This document shows positions 54,346 to 64,000 of a stretch of 64,000 nt of DNA, piece by piece. The first letter of the stretch is position 1. The number at the start of each line of letters is the position of its first letter. Below the pieces are notes generated by a model. It had not been told where the DNA came from, did not search any database, and saw only the letters and a program-made list of their open reading frames with translations. This DNA is from Bipolaris cookei (lineage: Eukaryota; Ascomycota; Dothideomycetes; Pleosporales; Pleosporaceae), in the NCBI GenBank assembly GCA_002286855.1, contig NRSV01000003.1:676831-740830 (forward strand), read 5' to 3'. The position numbers were made by a program, and so were the translations under genes.

Positions 54346-56401
54346 TGTGCAGTGCTTGTTATTTGTTTCCGAGTTTTGTGCTGCTGTTTCTACAACCGTT
54401 GAACCTCAACGGTCTTTAAGTATATTTTGAAATCCCCACATTTCTCCATACTGAAACATTCACGTCACTGTTTCTAGAGAGTAGATCACTATAGAATAGG
54501 AGGGTTGCTACTATCGGGATTTATGCTCGATCCCCATACCAAGACGTTTCGACACTGAAATAAAGACAGAAGTTAGTCACGATACGAGCTCCGAAGCCAA
54601 TTAAAAAGCTCAGAAGATAGAGAATTTCGAGTCAGAAGGTCCCATAGCACTTCGAGTAAATGATGCCAAGAGCCTTGGACGGACGGCAGTTCTTCGGACT
54701 GCCCACAAAAGCCTTGTTTTCGTACTAGTCTCCACGTTTATGCAGGCAATGTGCCTTTCACGGAAGAATATAGTGGAGAAGCCCTGCAAGCCATTTACGC
54801 ATCCCCCGCATTCCTGCTCAACTGCCGCTTCCGGGTTGAACTTCCAAGTTTTTGATATGAGCACTGGCGGTGTCGATCACCTTATGTGGCTGAAACACGG
54901 CCTCTAGCCACACACTAGCCACATAAATATCACGTGACTTTATCTTCTTAAATGCTTCCCCGCTTCAAAGCGGAAAGATTGCCCGTATTGTCGGCCCATT
55001 TACGTCGCACCTCTGCAACATTTGGCAGATGGTTCCATCTCTCGAGCATGCGCAAAACGGCGAGAACAGAAACAAAAAGGCCGGTGGCTGATTACCAAAC
55101 GCAACAGCAGGTATCACCCTTTGCCAGCTGTACCCCTTAAATTTCCCCGCCAATGCCAGCGACCCAATACAAAGATAGCTTTGCATACCGGTAAATTCGA
55201 CTCTTGGAGTTTCGTCATGCTCACGGTCAACGTCCAAGGTGTGAGCGATGGACAAAGGCCCACTGAGCCATTGACAGAGTCTGCTAGGATTACGAAGGCA
55301 ATATGCAAAACTCGATTACTACAAGACACGACTCTGAATTTATTCAGCTTATCCACGTCTGTTTCACAGCCAATCTGGTTGTGCTCCCCTCGGTTCTCAG
55401 TACGGGGTACCCGGTGTGCCGAACGAGCCGGTTAAAAGCTGCCTTTATAACATCAACCAAAACCATAGCTAGAGGATAGCTGAAATCACTATAAAAACCA
55501 GTGAGTATTGCATAAAAGACTTGGAATTTCCGCTCTTTACAGTGGAATGCATTTGTTACCTGTCGAGGCTAAACAGTGCGCGATATACGATGCGGGTGAG
55601 TAGCTACACTCTTACACAGTAAGGCGATTAGGGGCAGTCTGATCCAACTTTATCGGTGCACCGGCAGTTGAGTAAACTCTATCGGTGGTGTTTACCGATC
55701 CTCTCGTGATGAGATGCGGGACAGCAGCATTCTGAACCCGGCAAATCCAGGCATAGGACAACTTTCCTCCTCACCAGCATAAGCACGCAGTTCATGTTTA
55801 TCCTGTTCTTTCTTAAAGTTTGATGGCTATATGTAGATGGTAGCACCCGCAAGTTTCATCCGCCGGTTAATGGGTCTCATGCGTAGTCAAGCTGCATGTA
55901 CGATATTATTTGTTGCTCTTTTGGGACTAACTGCCGGGTATATCATCACCTCACTTATACTTACTTATATTGCACAGAAGTAAGCATCAGGAGGATTCAT
56001 TGTGGATACATGCCAACCGGCCAAGGACGTGCGAAGAGTCAACATAGGCTAACCATGTTTATGTGAAACGTTTACAGGTAGGTACAAGAATAACAACAAG
56101 GCTTGAATCGATACAGATTCTCAATGTAATACCAATACTTCAGACAGAAAGATGCAGGATACCTAAGCACGTCACTGGGGTGGACTCGGGCTGATGGGGG
56201 ATTGGGGCAGTCCCGTTGAGTAAGCCCTAGATCATCACGACACTCTATGCGAACGTTGTCCCCTAGCAGCTAGGTAATTAGACCATCCTATTCGGTCAAA
56301 ACCCCAGTAAGACCTCAGTGAGATCCCGTTGAATGCATGTATTGGGAGATTGTGTATTCTTGGTGTGGCAAAAATGATACAACACAGACAATATAAAAAC
56401 G
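54346..56401. other. Intergenic, 2.1 kb
   Basis: It lies upstream of both the feruloyl esterase (minus) and the damaged glycosidase (plus). TATA-like stretches occur near 55489 and 56391. A minus-strand frame of 96 codons (54965-55255) and plus frames of up to 137 codons match nothing known. Confidence 0.45.
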
Positions 56402-56485
56402 GTGATTATGGCCTGCGAAACATGTCTTGATTTCTATCTATCAGCTCTTACCCGAACCTCTAAAGCAAAGGGTAGTACTACAGAC

Positions 56486-57518
56486 ATGAAGCTCTACACG
56501 GATATTCTGGCTATGGCCGCTATTTTCGCTAGCACTGTCATTGCTTTTGATCCTTCGATTTTCAATACTAGCAACTCTAAGACGTGGGGCTTCTTCGTGA
56601 ACAATACCGTCTACCAGCCAACTGACAATGAGTCTTTCACGTATCCCCGCTATACCGAACTGGAGGACGGAACTATCCTTGCGACTGGGTCGCTTCAGGG
56701 TGCCACACCTTCTTACCTTCCCATCTTTGAGTCAAAGGATGACGGCGCAATGTGGAAGCATATTTCCAATGTGAATGGCATCAATGGCTTGAGCTTAGGT
56801 GTCCGGCCTGCCTTGGCGGTATTGACGGAGGCCATGGGAGACTACACGGCTGGCACTGTCTTGGCCACCTGTAACACTTGGGGTGCAAACTTCACCAGAA
56901 TTGATCTATATGCTAGCAGAGACATGGCAAGGACATGAGAACCACTCGCAAAAGCTTTCTCACCAGGTATCTTCCGATACGAAGACGCAGGGCCCTATTA
57001 TCGCTGATGTAGCTTATGGCCAGCCCACTTACTGTCCTGGTATGACGGTCATGGCCTATATCCCACCCATCAAGAAGTGGATCCTTGTACACGAACAGGG
57101 TTTTGGAAGGACAGTCTCTGGTGTCAATTACCCCGTCTACCACGTCCTGACCGACTCTCCTCTAGAATTTGGCAAGAACGTTGGCCAGCCTATTTTCATT
57201 GATGGTCACGCACCTGGGTCTAGTCTGTATGTGGTCTGGAGTCCTATTGGAGGCCCCAATGGCAACATTGTGGTCTCTGATGCGTCAAACCGCCAGGTGT
57301 TCACCAATACGCAAGGCGGCGTTGTGGACAAATGGGAGAAGCATGCTACGCCCACTGGATCTGCGTATTCGCGTCCTATCCATATCTTGGAGAATAGACC
57401 GGAGCACCTGATGATTTATGGTAGAGAATCATGGAATGGTCTCCTCGACGGAGGTAAACTTCCGATTGTGGCAACTGTAGTCAATCTGACCGAGGTTTTG
57501 AGCGCGCCTGTGTCGTAA
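56486..57518 (+). pseudogene. Secreted BNR-repeat/GH93-like glycosidase, internally deleted and frameshifted
   Basis: From the signal peptide MKLYTDILAMAAIFASTVIAF the frame runs through PRYTELEDGTILATGS and NFTRIDLYASRDM, then hits a stop at 56936-56938. The next frame continues with QKLSHQVSSDTK, PGMTVMAYIPPIKKWILVHE, NYPVYHVLTDSPLEFGKNVG, YVVWSPIGGPNGNIVVSDA and AYSRPIHILENRPEHLMIYG to 57518. These are the conserved blocks of fungal sialidase-like/GH93 proteins. The blocks TWEF... to ...SDQRD, about 40 residues between DM and QKLSHQ, are missing. The change coincides with the frameshift, so a deletion is likelier than a missed intron. Confidence 0.72.
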
Positions 57519-57777
57519 ATATTGGAGAGGCGATGAGGGTGAATGACAAGAGTGGCAAACCTAGCCTATCCATGTAGACAAGATGATTCAGACACACAGA
57601 ATGCTGTTCAGTGTTTGGCTCATGACATCTTTATTGCACGTGATTGTGATGGTATGAGGGGTGGGGGAAGGCTACTTGCATGCACGTGAAGAGGCGCCCA
57701 CGCTACTCAGCCTCTTTCCCACCAAACGCGCTTGTCAACACTAAGTCGACGTGTCTCCATTCCCACACAACGTCATC
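57519..57777. promoter_or_regulatory. Upstream region of the CENP-Q-like gene
   Basis: A 259-bp spacer after the glycosidase relic. It holds the presumed promoter of the kinetochore gene; no TATA box is obvious. Confidence 0.35.
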
Positions 57778-58878
57778 ATGGTAAAGCGCCGACAAGTCCT
57801 CTGACGTGTGCACATGCTGATTCGGTATAGGCGCCTACGCGCTCTAGCAATAAGGAAGTCAAGAAGAAACGGAGGGGCAGACCACCAGGAAGCCGTAATT
57901 CCGCCGTCGGCTCGAAGCCAGCGCCAAAGCCCGGCACAGCAGAGAAGAGGAAACTTTCAGCCAAACAGCAGCCACAAGAAGCCGAAGATGAGCTGTCCCT
58001 AATCGAAGCAGCTTCATCAAACCGGTCAAAACCTCGCAAGCGCAAAGCTGACGACACTGCCGCTGCCACCGCTGAGCCAGAAGCCCAGTCGCGCAAGGAA
58101 TATCTACGGCTTGAGGCAAAATCAAGGAGAATCACACGCGATCAAGTCGACAGATGGCCAGAAATATCACCCCAGATCTTGGAGCAGATCCTCGCCGTAG
58201 TGCGCAATGCGAAGAAGGACACGGCTGAGACACAGCGGGACGAGCGGAAGGTCATGGCTGCATACAATACGCTCAACCCACTTGTACGAAGACTAGCACG
58301 CCAACTTGCCGAGTCGCGGATCCCTCCCCAAGCCAAAGACATACACTTCAACATTGATAAGTTGACGGAGCGTAATGCTCAAGTCTCGCGAGAGGTCACT
58401 ACTGCGCGACACTCGAAGCAGCTGCTCAGTGAGCAGATCAAGATCGCCGAGCATTTGCTCAGCAAGGACGAAGAATACCTGGAGTTGATGAAGAAGAACG
58501 CAAAGACGTGGAGGACTGAGTGGAAACACCAGCGGAAGCATGGACGTGTACGTGGCAGTCTCCTGCTGTTTGAACGAAAAGATAGCTGACTTGCAGTAGC
58601 TCCACCCCTTGCTCCAAGTCGATGACGAGGTCGCCATTGATGGCGACGGCCCTGAGGATATTGGTCTGAAACCACAAAGTACAGCAGATCTTTCGTCCCT
58701 CGACTCGCCCGACTCGGACCTCGGCTCTGTGCTTGAACAACTGAAGCGCAGCCTAAAGAACATGCAGAGTAATCATACCCAAGTAGAAGGCCTCAATACG
58801 GCAATAGGCAATGCACAAGCTGTGCTGGATGATGTCCTGTTTCGGCATGCCAATGCTGCACAGTATGTCAACTTGTGA
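57778..58878 (+). CDS. CENP-Q/Fta7-like inner kinetochore protein
   Basis: Three exons: 57778-57780 (the ATG alone), 57831-58547 and 58600-58878, with introns of 50 bp (GTAAAG...TATAG, with CTGAC) and 52 bp. They give 332 residues. The N-terminus after splicing is MAPTRSSNKEVKKKRRGRPPGS, a classic AT-hook. The following Lys/Arg-rich disordered part leads into a helical and coiled-coil region (YLRLEAKSRRITRDQVDRWPEISPQ, LAESRIPPQAKDIHFNIDKLTERN, then long coils). This fits fungal CENP-Q (Fta7/Okp1), a COMA/CCAN subunit next to CENP-A chromatin. The assignment rests on architecture and a few motifs. Confidence 0.72.
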
Positions 58879-59789
58879 AATATTGAGATGCGGATCCAGG
58901 ACAAGGGTTTTCTTTCCTTATCAAGGTAAGGCAAACATACCAGGCGTATAAGGCAGCTTTGGGCAAACAAGTGGCGTTTTTAGGGGTTGGTGTTGATCCA
59001 ATACTTCAGGGCGCGTTTTAGGATTGCTACTACTACTATATTTCGAGCACTATGTAATATATGAAGACGGCCTGTAAGAGACCGTGGCAGCTTGGGCGTG
59101 GGGCTCAACGAAACCGCAAGACTTTCGGTATCCACCCCCATGTCTCCCAGTTTTGGAGCCGAGGGGGATCCGACAGAGTGGTCATCGGAAAACGTGCATG
59201 GGGGACTCTGGTAGCTTCAATACTTTCATGTAGTGTAGCAGCAAAGTGCCAAAAGTGATTGGCTCCAGCTGGCTGTTATATCGCCGCAGAACCACACCTG
59301 CAGCTATTGTGCCTCGTGCCAAACTCGTGCAAAACACAACAGATGAAGCACTGTAGCGAGCAACGCGTGAGCTGGATGTTCTCTCTTGAAAAAAAGTCAT
59401 GGGCGGGCCAAGCAGCTGTCAAACGGTCCGCTAACAGGGTGGGCGGCGCAGTTCCCCCGCCGGTTGCGTAGTGGTGTTATTCCGGAATATTCCTTCGCTT
59501 CGGCAAAGCACGCGACCAGACATTCACTTGGCCCTCGTGTCTTCAAAACTATACACCTCCGCCACGCGTTTTCTGCCACGACAAACTCGTCCGTGCAACA
59601 AAGGTCGCGGCTTCTGGCGCTTGTCGACCTTCGCTGCTCCTTGCGATGCTGCAGTGCGTGACGAGATCCCTGTAGTGACACCAATCAAGCCCGCCCATCT
59701 CCAAGAAAAGCATCCGGCTTCGACCCACCCACTTACCGCACTGGATGACGGAAGCTGCACGACGATCCAATGGATCTTCTCCAGTCGCC
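58879..59789. promoter_or_regulatory. Intergenic and long 5' leader region of ERT1-like gene
   Basis: A 0.9-kb spacer. The last ~350 bp carry upstream frames and an in-frame upstream ATG (59745) before the favoured start, so a long leader with upstream ORFs is possible. No other gene is seen. Confidence 0.4.
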
Positions 59790-61695
59790 ATGACGGAATA
59801 CGGTGAGGCTGACAAGGCCGATGTTGCTTCCGAACCAAATGCGCCAAAGAGCGCCTCGCCTTCAAAGACCAAGCCCACTGCGACCGGCTCCGAGGCGCCT
59901 GCAAAGACCTCGAAAAAGCGAAGAAAGGTCAATCATGGTAGGCCTTCAATGCTGTGCACCTCCACTCGTCTCCACAGCCCTGCTGACTTTTGACGCTCCA
60001 ATGTAGCATGCATCTACTGCAGACGTTCGGTAAGCCATAGCCAGTACACCAGCATTTGACACATGGCACTTTGATGCGTGTACGACAATTATTACTGCTT
60101 GCTGACCACATACCAATCAGCACATGACCTGTGATCTCGTGAGTATACTCATCACCATCTTCTTCACAGTTTGTAGGCACGGTTGGACTTATACGAACAT
60201 AGGAACGACCATGCACACGCTGTGTCAAGCGGAACATTGGCCATCTGTGTCGTGACGAGCCTCGAGAAGGTGTCAAGAAGGCTAAGTCTGAGCCAGACAA
60301 TGGCGAAGGACAGAGTCAGCCTCCTCAGATCGAACCCGCCACGTCCGAAGCAGCACCAGCCGCCACTCTCCAGCAGCCCACTGCTCCAGATGCCGGACTC
60401 AACCTGGCACCGCATCAACTGCCCCCCAATGGAGATGCAAGTACGGCATCAGGTACTCAACCCGACCCCGTATCCGCGCCACAGCCGCCTACTTTGACGG
60501 CCAGTAATCAGCCCTGTAAGTCACACTTCTCTCAGCCCCAAGCTGTCATCGTCACTGACAACCTTAAAGTTGGGAACTATGATGACTTGCTTTCATCGTC
60601 ACAGAACAACTTTCAGGACATGCACTTCCATCCTTCATATATGTTCAATACCTCAGAAGTGAGCAATGAGTATAACCTGCTCAACGACTTTCTCAACAAC
60701 AGTCTCATGGACGACGGTGCTTTCTACGGAGGCAATGACTTCCATTCTCTTTTTTCTGACGCTTCCCTTATGAACCCAATGGGCTCTCTAAACAGCAACT
60801 CTGCTTTCAATCCTAATGGATCAAGACAGCAACAGCTGCTTCCACCACCTGCGCAGAATGCTGCTGCTAATACAGCACAACGATCCGCAGGCGGGGTGCC
60901 TATTGACAAAGCAAGAGAAAGATACCTTATAACAGCTGCTGACCCGGCCGGATCGGATAGCCCGGAAGAGCGTATGAACAAACTACTCAAGGCAAAAGTA
61001 GATGCAGGATTATTGAAGCCCTTCAACTATGTCAAGGGTTATGCAAGACTCAACCAGTACATGGAACAGAATCTGCAGCAAATATCCCGCGTTAGAGTAT
61101 TGCGCCAACTGGATCGCTTCCGCCCAAAGTTTCGAGAACGGATGCAGAGTCTGACCGATGTAGACTTGGTGCGTATCGAGATGTGGTTTGACAAGAGCTT
61201 GATGGAGTATGATCGTGTATTTGCGAGCATGGCTATTCCAGCTTGTTGTTGGCGAAGAACAGGCGAGATTTACCGAGGCAACAAGGAAATGGCACGGCTC
61301 ATTCACGTACCAATGTCAAAGCTACGAGACGTAGGTTCCTTATTCATGTCCACTGAGCCGATAGGTACTGACACATCAAGGGTAACATTGCTCTACATGA
61401 GATCATTGCTGAGCCATCGTTGGTATCATACTGGGAAAAGTTTGGTGCAATCGCCTTCGATCACACTCAGAAAGCTATTCTGACGAGCTGCTCGTTGAAA
61501 AACCCCGATCCGAACTCTAAGGATCCCGAAATACGTTGCTGTTTCTCTTTCACTGTCAAGCGAGATGCGTGGAATATGTGAGTAGATGTCCCCTTTCTGC
61601 AATCTTCTACACTGACAGTCATTAGACCGGCGCTGATTGTCGGCAACTTTCTTCCCATAACCGAGGCTACCTCTGGCCCGTTACCTGCGTCATAG
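59790..61695 (+). CDS. ERT1: Transcription activator of gluconeogenesis, ERT1/AcuK type
   Basis: Seven exons: 59790-59937, 60007-60029, 60121-60138, 60203-60515, 60570-61330, 61381-61577, 61626-61695 (introns 69, 91, 64, 54, 50 and 48 bp), 509 residues. The spliced N-terminus gives a zinc cluster C-IY-C-RRSHMT-C-DLERP-C-TR-C-VKRNIGHL-C at about residues 50-78. It is assembled from four exons, two of them only 23 and 18 nt. The C-terminal half (PFNYVKGYARLNQYME, DRVFASMAIPACCWRRTGEIYRGN, then FGAIAFDHTQKAIL and CCFSFTVKRDAWN) is the PAS-like region of ERT1/AcuK. These regulators switch on gluconeogenic genes such as PEPCK and FBPase on non-sugar carbon. Start choice: MTEYGEAD; an ATG 45 bp upstream is in frame. 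Confidence 0.88.
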
Positions 61696-62060
61696 TACTT
61701 TGATATGATTTTTGTATTCAAAACTGTACGATGGAGCTGCTGAGTGGTGGAAGTTGCGCACATATGATGTGATACATAACATACGTTTGATGGGTTAGTT
61801 GACTGGAGGATTGCGCGCATACGTGATGGTGTGTTTGTAGGTGCGAAAGATATCCATATCTGGCTTTAGCTTTGCTTTCAGATTCCTTGTATTCTAGTTC
61901 TTTCTGCTATCCAAAACAAAGCTGGTGTTGTGGATGTGAGCCGTACCTTCCCGGTTATTGCACAGCTAGCACCCAAGTAGGAGTCACATCCTGCCAACCT
62001 TACCACCTTTTCCATCATCCTCTTTCATCACACCACATGTGCTACTGACCGTTTGCAGTC
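61696..62060. other. Intergenic, 0.37 kb
   Basis: Spacer between the ERT1-like gene and the SPO22-like gene on the same strand. A C/T-rich stretch with TCACACCAC lies near 62000-62040, just before the start codon. Confidence 0.45.
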
Positions 62061-64000
62061 ATGCCGTCGTTACAATCTGTAGCAAAAGTAGAGCGCGAAA
62101 AGAAGCTCAAAGCAGTCCTCAGTGAGTATGATTTATGAGAACTGACCCAATACAGCACTCACCAGTAGATAGCTTTCGCCACAACACTCATCCAGAGGGT
62201 CGAAGGCGATAACGATACGGCACTTGCAGATGATCTGCAGGCTCATATTCGCACTCTTCCCCTCCGAGCCTCCTCTACAGTCCTCGCGAAACAAGAGAAG
62301 CTTGACCGGCTCGGCACCGAGCTATGGAACCTAGCTATAAGAATGCGACGCGACGAAACAGATGTCACAATTCAATCCAATGATGTTACTGCTAACCAAA
62401 AACGTACTCTGTCTCTCCTGCGCGCTTTCTCGTTCTTGCTTCTCGACTCTGCCGGCGGTCACGATACAAAACGCCGCCAGCGCAGCAACTGCATCCGCCT
62501 TATGAAGGTTGCGCTAAAAGCAGCTAGGGTTTGTATTCAAGGTGATGAGCTGACTATAGCGACCAAAGTGCTTGAACGTGCTGCAGACTATCAAGATGTC
62601 CTGAGTCAAGAAGGCGAAGACAAGCGTAGAGAGGAGAAAGAGCTTGTAGATGACCTGAGAGCTCAGTACTTTGCAGTTCGAACGACCTTGGTGAGCCTTA
62701 TCAGCTGTGTTCAAATTGAACTTCTTTCCAGTTGCTAGGTATAGCTTACCATATTACAGGCATGGCGTCAGGACCGCATGGACACCGCAGAGCACTTGTT
62801 CATCAAATGCAAGCGGCTCATGACGACACTCGCACCCACAACAGCCGAGATCCTCGCAGACCTACTTTACGAGATTGGAAAAGGTGCTTTAGCGAAGCGC
62901 GATTACAATTTGGCGTCTCGGTGGCTGGAACGCGCACATGATGTCTTTGATGGACAAGACCTGGAGATGCTCAGTCCGGAAGTAGGAGAGCTGAGGCTTA
63001 GCATCATGCAAGTCATTGGTACATTCTAGAACTGCTTTTGTGAGATTCCAGCTGATACATGCGCTAGTCCAAGCATACATGAAGATAAAGACGCCCGAGA
63101 CGCAAGACAAGGCATGGCAGGTGGTCAAGCTAATGGAGACAGTAAGACCTATCTATCGCTTGTTCAGAGATGGCGTTAACAGAGTCCTAGGACTTCGGAG
63201 ACAAGATGGGAGTTTTGCTGCTAAAACTTGAGCTACTGTCCGAAACTGAAAAGATTGATACTACCGAGTTCTACAATAGTGAGGCCCTCAGATTTTCCAG
63301 AATCTAATTGCTAACAATGACAGTTCTTCTACGTATGATTCGTACCATTGTTCTCAATGAAACAAATTTCAGGACGTGCGTGTCCTGAACGATGTTAGGT
63401 GAATTTGCATACGTATGGATCTAGCTGATTTTGAGTAGGCTCATGCACCACATACACAAACTGAATGAACACGAGTGCGCATTCGATCTGATATGTGTCT
63501 TCAATCGCTGACTTCATGAAGCAATGCTACAGCCATCAAGGCGCTCGATGACTTGATGGATATACGGCTCTTTCGAGAAGAGAATCAACAATGGATCGAG
63601 AAAGTCATCATCACAAGAACTTGGATTGGCACCACTAGGAACTCCTCCGAGAACGCACTTGAACAACTACAGGATCGCTTCGACGTCGTCTCACAAAATT
63701 TGCCAACTCCAATCTCTGCGCCTGCTACACATGCTGCACAAACGGTAGGCTCTACGTGTCTCTACTACTGGAACATGTCATTGATATGAACATTCAGTTG
63801 CTATGGAAAAGTGTAGAATTGGCAGCAAGTCAAGAGAAACACAAAATGGCCGAAGCATGGTGCCATGTGTGCCTTCATCCTATATTCGACAAGGCCGGGG
63901 TACAGAATCAAGCCAAAGTGTCAAGGTAGTACATATCATTTGTGTTACTGATTAAGACATTCACAAAATGTAGGAAGATCATCCAGTGCGCCATCACTCG
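62061..64000 (+). CDS. SPO22/ZIP4-like meiotic TPR protein, 5' part, runs off the window
   Basis: At least ten exons: 62061-62121, 62173-62690, 62760-63011, 63052-63141, 63191-63278, 63324-63375, 63439-63494, 63533-63744, 63798-63925 and 63974 onward. Introns are 38-69 bp. Every junction keeps a SPO22-like reading, for example RTTL/AWRQDRMDTAEHLFIKC, VKLMET/DFGDKMGVLLLKLEL and IRTIVLNETNFRT/LMHHIHKLNEHEC. TPR-like helices repeat through the protein. SPO22/ZIP4 supports crossover formation and synapsis in meiosis. The third intron (63012-63051) needs a weak donor GTCATT and is the least certain junction. Confidence 0.85.

Noticed and set aside
1..64000. CRISPR array, bacterial operons, Shine-Dalgarno sites
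   Set aside because: The tandem repeats seen are contiguous without spacers, and the gene structure is plainly eukaryotic with spliceosomal introns.

Overview
The window is genomic DNA of a filamentous ascomycete, most likely a dothideomycete of the order Pleosporales. Genes carry short GT-AG introns (about 38 to 91 bp) with CTGAC/CTAAC branch sites. The gene families are typical of Pezizomycotina: Zn(II)2Cys6 regulators, a SREBP-like bHLH factor, a feruloyl esterase, a hevein-domain secreted protein, a DMATS relic and ERT1/AcuK. Several repeats carry stops of the C-to-T type expected from repeat-induced point mutation (RIP). The order-level assignment is inference.

Region 1 (1-13.5 kb) is a transposon nest. 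It holds two nearly identical Ty1/Copia elements: the 3' end of one at the left edge and an almost complete one at 8.05-12.5 kb. Around them are intact, partial and inverted LTRs, RIP-degraded pieces of a Tad-type LINE, a sliver of Gypsy pol, the start of a pogo/Fot1-type transposase, and a relic of a dimethylallyl tryptophan synthase (DMATS) gene. Two single N bases (1942 and 12182) mark joins inside Copia sequence.

Region 2 (14-20 kb) has a bHLH factor and a metallophosphoesterase with wide intergenic spaces. Region 3 (20.2-27.3 kb) is a second repeat island: a degraded hAT element carrying a 5'-truncated LINE with a 14-bp target duplication, and a complete but dead Tc1/mariner element with 25-bp inverted repeats. 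Region 4 (27.3-39 kb) is mostly gene-free apart from one split Zn-cluster regulator.

Region 5 (38.9-64 kb) is gene-rich. It contains an HSPA12-like HSP70 relative, a coiled-coil protein of unknown role, a short-chain dehydrogenase, an ISG12/IFI6-like membrane protein, a three-hevein-domain secreted protein, a tRNA-Glu gene, acyl-protein thioesterase, an HhH-GPD DNA glycosylase, a feruloyl esterase, a damaged GH93/BNR-type glycosidase, a CENP-Q/Fta7-like kinetochore protein, the gluconeogenesis regulator ERT1/AcuK, and the 5' part of a SPO22/ZIP4-like meiotic protein that runs off the window.

The most unusual object is the tRNA-Glu(CTC) gene at 49877-50026. Besides the ordinary anticodon-loop intron it carries a second 53-nt intervening sequence in the T-arm. 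That insert has GT...AG ends and can pair with the first intron. Removing both leaves exactly 72 nt of canonical tRNA-Glu. The second notable theme is a family of LTR derivatives whose ends have become inverted repeats.
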